From contig JAGWUW010000171.1 of NCBI GenBank assembly GCA_028868235.1, positions 1-6,100 on the forward strand: a DNA stretch of 6,100 nucleotides, in the 5' to 3' direction. Both the position numbers and the translations under genes were made by a program. The notes under the pieces are model-generated. The model did no database searches and was not told the DNA's origin. It was given only the letters and a program-made list of their open reading frames with translations. Numbering within the stretch: position 1 is the stretch's first letter; each line of letters opens with the position of its first letter. This stretch comes from Betaproteobacteria bacterium (GTDB lineage Bacteria > Pseudomonadota > Gammaproteobacteria > Burkholderiales > Rhodocyclaceae). Shown here piece by piece: positions 1-4,781 of the stretch.

Positions 1-594
1 GTACATACCGACTTCAAAGATACCAACCACCCGGAAAGACTTCAGCCGAGGCACGACGCCAGCCGGTGTCACAGTTCCCTGCGGTGCGATCAGTGTTACC
101 TTATCGCCGGTAAAGACACGCAGCGAGCGCGCCAGATCAGCACCAAGAACGACCCCAAATTCGCCCGGCCGCAGATCGTCCAGACTACCGGCCTGGATGG
201 TCTTGCGAAAATCGGCAACCTTATCCTCCAGTTCCGGCACAATGCCGCGCACCAGCGTTCCCTTGACACCGCCATCAACGCTGAACATTCCTTGGGACTG
301 TACGAAGGGGGCTGCAGCCCTCACCTCCGGATGCTTCAGCGCCTGCTGGGCAATGGCCTGCCAGCCGGTCAACTCCCCATTGATTCCGGTAATCTGGATA
401 TGCGATGCGACGCCGAGAATGCGCGTACGCAGCTCCTTCTGGAAGCCATTCATCACCGACAGCACGACGATCAGCGCGGCAACGCCGAGGCCGATACCAA
501 GCATCGAGATCAGGGAAATAAAAGAAATGAAATGGTTGCGTCGCTTGGCGCGCGTGTAGCGCAGACCGATCAACAGTTCGTAAGGCAATGCCAT
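1..594 (-). CDS. lolC: LolC/LolE-family lipoprotein-releasing ABC transporter permease (N-terminal part, cut by window edge)
   Basis: The minus strand is open from ATG at 594-592 to position 1 with no stop, giving 198 codons of a protein that is normally about 410-420 residues; the C-terminal half lies outside the window. It begins MALPYELLIGLRYTRAKRRN. A long hydrophobic first membrane segment follows at about residues 22-47, then the family signature LSVMNGFQKELR at 45-56. The remainder visible is the start of the large periplasmic domain. In the known LolCDE complex, this permease with the LolD ATPase extracts mature lipoproteins from the inner membrane and passes them to the chaperone LolA. 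LolC and LolE are paralogues, and many betaproteobacteria carry a single LolC/E-type permease, so the letter is not certain. No good Shine-Dalgarno lies ahead of the ATG, but the family-typical N-terminus supports this start. lolD would be expected further left. It is divergent from rpfE. Confidence 0.93.
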   Translation of the reverse strand, partial: MALPYELLIGLRYTRAKRRNHFISFISLISMLGIGLGVAALIVVLSVMNGFQKELRTRILGVASHIQITGINGELTGWQAIAQQALKHPEVRAAAPFVQSQGMFSVDGGVKGTLVRGIVPELEDKVADFRKTIQAGSLDDLRPGEFGVVLGADLARSLRVFTGDKVTLIAPQGTVTPAGVVPRLKSFRVVGIFEVGMY

Positions 595-624
595 TCGGAT
601 GTAAAACAGGCGTGAAAAGTCGCT

Positions 625-1698
625 ATGGTACACTTTTTGATTGCCTATCCTCGTCTGCTCTCCGTGCGACTCACCCTGCTTGTTCCCGAACTGATCTGGC
701 CCGAACCCAACGACCAACTGACCCTGGGCAAGCTTTCGGCGCCCGGCTTCGAGTGGCTGGCCGCACGCGCCGCGCTCGAACACGAGTCCAGACAAGCCTT
801 CGAGACTGCTCTCGCCAAGCAGTTTGGCGTTGAGCAGGCCCCCTTCGGCGCCTTGCGCCTGCTCGGCGAAGCTAGTGGTGAAACGGCTCACGAAGGTCAC
901 TGGCTATGCGCCGACCCGGTCCACCTCCGCTTTCACCACGAACGCATCGTGCTGGCCGATGCTGGCGCATTCGATATCGATGACGACGAAGCCGATGCCT
1001 TGGCCGGTGCCCTGAACGAAACCTTTGCCGATGTCGGCCGCTTTCACGTAGCTACCTCGCGTCGCTGGTACCTTCGTCTCAACGAACCCATCGAACATCC
1101 GGCCGAAACGCTGTCTACCATCGCCGGCCGGCGTATGGATGGCGAGCTATCCGGCAAGGAAACCCGCCTGACCCGCTGGTTGAACGAAGTTCAGATGTTC
1201 CTGCACGGCCATCCAGTCAACGAAAAACGGCAGGCCGCAGGCAAGCCGGCCATCAACAGTCTATGGCTGTGGGGCGGGGGATCCCTGCCCTCGCTCCAGC
1301 CAGCAGCTTGGTCAGCGGTATCGACCAACAATCCGTTGGCGACCGGATTTGCCCTGGCATCTGGCATCCCGGCCCAAACCTTGCAGACTGACCTGACTAC
1401 ACTGCTCGATCACTCCCAGGGCGACCGTCAACTGATCGTCCTCGACGCCCTCTTGCCGCCTGTGCTGTACGAGGACAGCGAAGGTTGGAAGAACGCCTGG
1501 CATGCCCTGGACCGCGACTGGTTCGCCCCGCTGCAAGGCGCCGCTGGTAGGCGCATCGAAAGCTTGAGCGTCATTGCCCCAACCATCTACGGCCAGCTGA
1601 CCTGGACCCTGCGTAGCAAGGATCGCTGGAAATTCTGGCGCAAAAGTCGCCCACTCGCTTCCTTGGCCAAGGAATTGGCCAAAGGAGAGGCCCTGTGA
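625..1698 (+). CDS. rpfE: RpfE-type conserved protein, function unknown (often annotated as phosphoglycerate-mutase-like)
   Basis: A 357-residue soluble protein with no signal peptide or membrane segment. I recognise the RpfE family by conserved blocks: TLLVPELIWPEP near the N-terminus, WLCADPVHLR at residues 93-102, NEVQMFLHGHPVN at 187-199 and NSLWLWGGG at 211-219. The family is named after a gene beside recJ in the Xanthomonas rpf (regulation of pathogenicity factors) cluster. Members are often labelled as related to cofactor-independent phosphoglycerate mutase, but no reaction is established to my knowledge, so none is assigned. The stop overlaps the recJ start by four bases, implying one transcript and coupled translation. 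The start is uncertain: ATG 625 has only a purine-rich GTGAAAAG ahead of it, while an in-frame GTG at 664 would give MRLTLLVPELIW, closer to the usual family N-terminus but also without a clear ribosome binding site. If GTG 664 is used the protein has 344 residues. Confidence 0.88.
   Translation: MVHFLIAYPRLLSVRLTLLVPELIWPEPNDQLTLGKLSAPGFEWLAARAALEHESRQAFETALAKQFGVEQAPFGALRLLGEASGETAHEGHWLCADPVHLRFHHERIVLADAGAFDIDDDEADALAGALNETFADVGRFHVATSRRWYLRLNEPIEHPAETLSTIAGRRMDGELSGKETRLTRWLNEVQMFLHGHPVNEKRQAAGKPAINSLWLWGGGSLPSLQPAAWSAVSTNNPLATGFALASGIPAQTLQTDLTTLLDHSQGDRQLIVLDALLPPVLYEDSEGWKNAWHALDRDWFAPLQGAAGRRIESLSVIAPTIYGQLTWTLRSKDRWKFWRKSRPLASLAKELAKGEAL
1681..1690 (+). promoter_or_regulatory. Shine-Dalgarno sequence that sets the recJ GTG start
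   Basis: AAAGGAGAGG lies inside the last codons of rpfE, with GGAG at 1684-1687 ending seven bases before the GTG at 1695. This spacing supports the GTG start overlapping the rpfE stop (GTGA at 1695-1698) and means terminating ribosomes can reinitiate on recJ. Confidence 0.8.
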
Positions 1699-3383
1699 CC
1701 CGAATCACCACCCGCAGCGCCCCTCCCCGCATCGTCTGGCAACTGGAACAGCAGGGGCTCCACCCACTGCTAGCCCGTCTCTATGCCTCGCGCGGCATTA
1801 AGGACAAGGCTGAACTCGACTACGAACTGAAGTCGCTGATCCCGCCGAGCGCCCTGACCCATGCAGCCGATGCAGCACAACTGTTGGCCGACGCCATCGA
1901 AGCCGAGGCCAAGCTGCTGATCATCGGGGATTATGACTGCGACGGCGCCACCGCCACGGCGGTCGGCATGCGAGCCCTGAAATCGCTCGGTGCAGATGTC
2001 GATTTTCTGCTCCCCGACCGCTTCAAGCTTGGTTACGGCTTATCACCGGAAATCGTCGATGTCGCCGCTGAACAGTCACCCGACCTGATCATCACGGTCG
2101 ACAACGGCATCGCCAGCCTGGAAGGCGTCGCCCGCGCCCGACAACACGGCATCGCCACGCTGATCACCGACCACCACCTCCCGGGCGACACACTGCCCGA
2201 CGCCGAGTGCATCGTAAATCCCAACCAGCCCGGTTGCGACTTCCCATCCAAGTGCATCGCCGGAGTCGGCGTCATGTTCTACGTCATGCTCGCCCTGCGC
2301 GCCGAACTGCGCGAACGCGGCTGGTTTGCCGAGCGCCCGGAACCGAATTTTGCCAACCTGCTCGATCTCGTCGCCCTTGGCACCGTGGCCGACGTGGTCA
2401 AGCTCGATCGCAACAACCGCATCCTCGTCAGCCAGGGCCTGAAGCGCATGCGCACCGGCCAGATGCAAACCGGTATTGCCGCCCTGTTCAAGGCCGCTGG
2501 CCGCGAGCCCAAACGCGCCACCGCCTTTGATCTAGGTTTCCTGCTCGGTCCGCGCCTCAACGCTGCCGGCCGCTTGGCCGACATGCGCCTCGGCGTCGAA
2601 TGCCTGCTCACCGACGATCCGGCCCGCGCCCTGAGCATCGCTCAGCAACTCGACAACTTCAATCGCGAGCGGCGTGAAATAGAGGCCGGCATGCAGGAAC
2701 AAGCATTGCACTTGCTGGAATCGATGGCCCTCGACGATGCAGCAGCGGGGATCGCACTGTTTGATGAAGGCTGGCACGAAGGTGTCGTCGGCATCCTCGC
2801 CTCGCGCATCAAGGATAAGTTGCACCGCCCAGTATTCGCCTTCGCGCCCGGCGAAGGCGGCATCATCAAGGGTTCCGGGCGCTCCATTCCCGGCCTGCAC
2901 CTGCGTGATGCTCTGGATCTCGTCGCCAAGCGACAACCCGGCCTGCTGGTACGCTTCGGCGGCCATGCCATGGCCGCCGGCGCTACTCTACGCGAAGGTG
3001 ATTTCGAACGCTTCAGCCAGACCTTCGCCGCCGTCGCCAAGGAATTGCTGGACCCTGCCGACCTGACCCGCACGCTGGAAACCGACGGCAACCTGGAAGG
3101 CAGCTACCTGTCACTGGAAGCTGCCCGCCTGTTGGAAAACGAGATATGGGGCCAGGGCTTCCCGGCACCACTGTTCGTTGACGAGTTCGATGTCGAACAA
3201 CAGCGCGTGCTCAAGGAAAAGCACCTCAAGCTGCGTCTGCGCAAGGGCAACAGCCGTATCGACGCCATCCAGTTCAATTTCAGCACCCAGCCCGGCGGCC
3301 GCACCCGTGCGGCTTACCGGCTGGCAATCAACGAATACATGGGCGTCGAAAACCCACAGTTGATGGTGGAATATCTGGAATAG
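1695..3383 (+). CDS. recJ: Single-stranded-DNA-specific exonuclease RecJ
   Basis: A 562-residue protein of the usual RecJ length (about 560-580). RecJ is the cytoplasmic 5'-to-3' single-strand DNA exonuclease of recombinational repair (RecF pathway), mismatch repair and base excision repair, and belongs to the DHH phosphoesterase superfamily. Visible motifs, in order: DYDCDG at residues 79-84 (motif I), the name-giving DHH at 159-161, VNPNQPGC shortly after, DLVALGTVADVV (motif IV region), LGPRLNAAGRLADM, and the DHHA1-domain GGHAMAAG at 422-429 preceded by IKGSGRSIPG. The C-terminal 100 or so residues match the usual OB-fold region. All expected metal-binding and catalytic motifs look intact and there is no frameshift. 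Translation starts at a GTG overlapping the rpfE stop and preceded by a good Shine-Dalgarno. No hairpin-plus-T terminator is visible directly downstream. In many relatives recJ is followed by prfB and lysS; here the next gene is a PEP-CTERM gene under its own promoter. Confidence 0.97.
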   Translation: MTRITTRSAPPRIVWQLEQQGLHPLLARLYASRGIKDKAELDYELKSLIPPSALTHAADAAQLLADAIEAEAKLLIIGDYDCDGATATAVGMRALKSLGADVDFLLPDRFKLGYGLSPEIVDVAAEQSPDLIITVDNGIASLEGVARARQHGIATLITDHHLPGDTLPDAECIVNPNQPGCDFPSKCIAGVGVMFYVMLALRAELRERGWFAERPEPNFANLLDLVALGTVADVVKLDRNNRILVSQGLKRMRTGQMQTGIAALFKAAGREPKRATAFDLGFLLGPRLNAAGRLADMRLGVECLLTDDPARALSIAQQLDNFNRERREIEAGMQEQALHLLESMALDDAAAGIALFDEGWHEGVVGILASRIKDKLHRPVFAFAPGEGGIIKGSGRSIPGLHLRDALDLVAKRQPGLLVRFGGHAMAAGATLREGDFERFSQTFAAVAKELLDPADLTRTLETDGNLEGSYLSLEAARLLENEIWGQGFPAPLFVDEFDVEQQRVLKEKHLKLRLRKGNSRIDAIQFNFSTQPGGRTRAAYRLAINEYMGVENPQLMVEYLE

Positions 3384-3491
3384 CCAACAGACCTGACCGC
3401 TTTCGGAAGTGAGGTGCCCCCATTCCTTGAGGTCCACGAAAGTGAGATATGCGCTGGATTGGAAATATTTGTGGGAGAGCTACTACTTTAG

Positions 3492-3508
3492 TGTCGGCAT
3501 TTCTTACA
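3492..3508. promoter_or_regulatory. Candidate upstream activator site for a sigma-54 enhancer-binding protein
   Basis: TGTCGGCATTTCTTACA is an imperfect dyad with arms TGTnnG and CnnACA around a 5-base centre, and two further T-A pairs outside at 3488/3512 and 3489/3511. Its centre (3500) lies about 110 bases before the start site predicted from the sigma-54 promoter at 3584-3599, the distance typical of sites for NtrC-family activators. In PEP-CTERM bacteria the likely activator would be the response regulator PrsR, but this assignment is inference. Confidence 0.45.
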
Positions 3509-3542
3509 AAAATCAGCAGCAAAAACCGTAATTACCGCCATG

Positions 3543-3573
3543 AAGCAAAATAAGCCTTTGCTTTATAAGCAAA
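3543..3573. repeat. AAGCAAA / TTTGCTT / AAGCAAA repeat cluster
   Basis: AAGCAAA at 3543-3549 recurs at 3567-3573, and its exact reverse complement TTTGCTT is at 3557-3563. The last two form a perfect 7-bp inverted repeat around TAT. The direct copies are 24 bp apart. With the predicted start near 3610 the inverted repeat is centred at about -45, just upstream of the -24 element, where a repressor or a DNA-bending protein such as IHF could act. It may also be chance in AT-rich DNA. Confidence 0.4.
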
Positions 3574-3583
3574 TAGTAATCAC

Positions 3584-3599
3584 TGGCACAAACTCTGCT
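3584..3599 (+). promoter_or_regulatory. Sigma-54 (RpoN) -24/-12 promoter for the PEP-CTERM gene
   Basis: The sequence TGGCACAAACTCTGCT matches the sigma-54 consensus TGGCACG-N4-TTGCW at all but two positions. The invariant GG (3585-3586) and GC (3597-3598) are separated by exactly ten bases. A C precedes the TGG two bases of context earlier, as is common. The expected start is near 3610, giving a leader of about 50 bases to the ATG at 3662. RpoN control with PrsK/PrsR is known for PEP-CTERM genes in floc-forming betaproteobacteria, which fits. Confidence 0.72.
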
Positions 3600-3651
3600 C
3601 CTAGAAAACCCAAAAAGTCTTTCTCGTTTTTTGTGATGGCGATGCCAAGTT

Positions 3652-3656
3652 GGAGG
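3652..3656 (+). promoter_or_regulatory. Shine-Dalgarno GGAGG fixing the PEP-CTERM gene start
   Basis: A full GGAGG lies five bases before ATG 3662. An in-frame TTG at 3650 overlaps this site and would add only four residues (MEVD) ahead of the natural signal peptide MKNAKF, so ATG 3662 is the better start. Confidence 0.85.
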
Positions 3657-3661
3657 TCGAT

Positions 3662-4690
3662 ATGAAGAACGCAAAATTCGCAGTAAAGCCCATCTCCGTA
3701 GCGATGATTCTGGCTGGCATGGTGATGGAAGCTGGAGCCGCATCGCTGGATTTGACCGGTGCTAGTTACGTTACCTATGGCGACGCTAATTCTTATGCTT
3801 TGGCGGTGAATTACGCGATCACAGGAAATTCGCAGTGGAATGTCGACTCCACTCCAGGTCAGATTCAAGATCTCATCGTTGTCGCAACCGGTGCCAGCGG
3901 CCAACCGGTTAACACCAACGTTGCCGGCATGGACAATGCTTTGGCTACGCCTAGCGGTGGAATTTACTATTTTAGCGGTCTGTGGAACAGCACGCTGAGT
4001 GCGTTTGCAGGAGCTTTGGGTGGCAACAACCCACTGTTTTTCTTCAACAACAATCAGATCAACAGCGGTGCTTCGACCAACCAAGACCTCGCGGTTTGGG
4101 CTCAATTGTCCTTAACTGGTACGAATGTACAGACGAAGTACTTCGACTTTACCAACAATGGCGGAGCCTATGCACCGTTCAACCTTGGCGGCGGCGGCGT
4201 ACTGAACGGCGACGTGACGGCCTACACCTCCTCCGGAGCCGGTCCCTTGGCGGGAACCAATGCAAAGACCGACTACGTACTTTCCGGCGGTCAAGTGTGC
4301 CTAGATGCAGCAAAAGCACCGACGCCGTGCGATGGTAGCGGCAACCCGGTGGTCACGACTGTCAATAACAATCTCGGCGCCAACAATGCAGCCTACGCGA
4401 TTGACGTACCGGAATTGAATCAATGGCTTAGCGAATGGCTTCTTGGTCAGCACGCCGGTTATACGGATCTGCATATCGACCTGCGTTACGGTTGCGACCC
4501 CCTGACCGACAATACTCTGTCGAACAATTGCATCGGTCGTGATGGCAATAATGGCTATGAGCAGTTGTTTGTCGGGACCTCCCTTGCGACCACTCAAGTT
4601 CCGGAACCAGGCAGCGTCGCCCTGCTTGGATTGGGCCTGCTCGGATTGGCGGCAGGTCGTCTTGGCGGCAAGGCTTCCCGTAATCTCTAG
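3662..4690 (+). CDS. Exported PEP-CTERM sorting-domain protein, function unknown
   Basis: A 342-residue protein. Residues 1-27 form a signal peptide: basic MKNAKFAVK, a hydrophobic core, and a likely cleavage after GAA (26/27). The C-terminus is a textbook PEP-CTERM tail: VPEPG at 313-317, a Gly/Leu-rich hydrophobic stretch at 318-332, then basic residues (R333, K337, R340). In this system proteins are exported by Sec, anchored by the tail, and processed by exosortase (EpsH/XrtA type), usually in bacteria making an associated exopolysaccharide. The body is rich in Asn, Gly, Ala and Thr and poor in Lys. It contains four cysteines in two pairs (C213/C223 and C278/C290), which could form two local disulfides after export. 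I do not recognise the body as any enzyme or named domain; a surface, matrix or floc protein is the natural guess. It has its own sigma-54-type promoter and ends in a strong terminator, so it is probably monocistronic. Its base composition is visibly less GC-rich than recJ. Confidence 0.92.
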   Translation: MKNAKFAVKPISVAMILAGMVMEAGAASLDLTGASYVTYGDANSYALAVNYAITGNSQWNVDSTPGQIQDLIVVATGASGQPVNTNVAGMDNALATPSGGIYYFSGLWNSTLSAFAGALGGNNPLFFFNNNQINSGASTNQDLAVWAQLSLTGTNVQTKYFDFTNNGGAYAPFNLGGGGVLNGDVTAYTSSGAGPLAGTNAKTDYVLSGGQVCLDAAKAPTPCDGSGNPVVTTVNNNLGANNAAYAIDVPELNQWLSEWLLGQHAGYTDLHIDLRYGCDPLTDNTLSNNCIGRDGNNGYEQLFVGTSLATTQVPEPGSVALLGLGLLGLAAGRLGGKASRNL

Positions 4691-4706
4691 ATCGGTACAA
4701 GACCCT

Positions 4707-4742
4707 AAAAATAGGGAGTGCCGAGGCGCTCCCTATTTTTTT
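4707..4742. terminator. Strong, probably bidirectional hairpin terminator
   Basis: AAAAATAGGGAG (4707-4718) pairs perfectly with CTCCCTATTTTT (4729-4740) over 12 bp, and the inner bases add a T-G, G-C and C-G pair around a CGAG loop. Seven Ts (4736-4742) end the plus-strand copy, and five Ts end the minus-strand copy. It lies 17 bases past the PEP-CTERM stop and 40 bases past the stop of the convergent GGDEF-EAL gene, so it can serve both. A smaller repeat, GGTTA-N7-TAACC at 4756-4772, lies between it and the second gene. Confidence 0.92.
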
Positions 4743-4781
4743 ACATATTCTATTTGGTTAGCGAGAATAACCGCCCCCCAC

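Larger units (their letters stand above)
3384..3661. other. Intergenic control region between recJ and the PEP-CTERM gene
   Basis: This 278-bp gap has no credible gene; the minus-strand open frames crossing it run into recJ or the PEP-CTERM gene antisense and have no family features. It is clearly richer in A and T than recJ. It contains, left to right: two related 11-mers (GGAAGTGAGGT at 3405 and GAAAGTGAGAT at 3438, two differences); a TGT-N11-ACA dyad at 3492-3508; an AAGCAAA/TTTGCTT/AAGCAAA cluster at 3543-3573; a sigma-54 promoter at 3584-3599; a leader of about 50 bases; and the Shine-Dalgarno of the next gene. I see no terminator for recJ in it. Confidence 0.8.

Noticed and set aside
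600..629. Sigma-70 promoter for rpfE (TGTAAA ... TATGGT)
   Set aside because: The -35 matches at only three positions and the -10 at four, and it overlaps the ATG start. It would make sense only if GTG 664 is the real start.
2076..3091. Long antisense open frames across recJ, and similar ones on both strands over the other genes
   Set aside because: They mirror GC-rich codon structure of strong sense genes, lack family motifs and ribosome binding sites, and produce compositionally odd proteins.
3564..3569. TATAAG as a sigma-70 -10 element for the PEP-CTERM gene
   Set aside because: No -35-like hexamer at 16-18 bp upstream. The sigma-54 promoter 20 bases further on is a far better match.
3650..3661. 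TTG at 3650 as start of the PEP-CTERM gene
   Set aside because: It overlaps the GGAGG Shine-Dalgarno that serves ATG 3662, and the signal peptide begins naturally at MKNAKF.
3563..4105. Minus-strand 180-residue open frame crossing the sigma-54 promoter and the PEP-CTERM gene
   Set aside because: Antisense to a well-supported gene, no recognisable domain, and it covers the control region.
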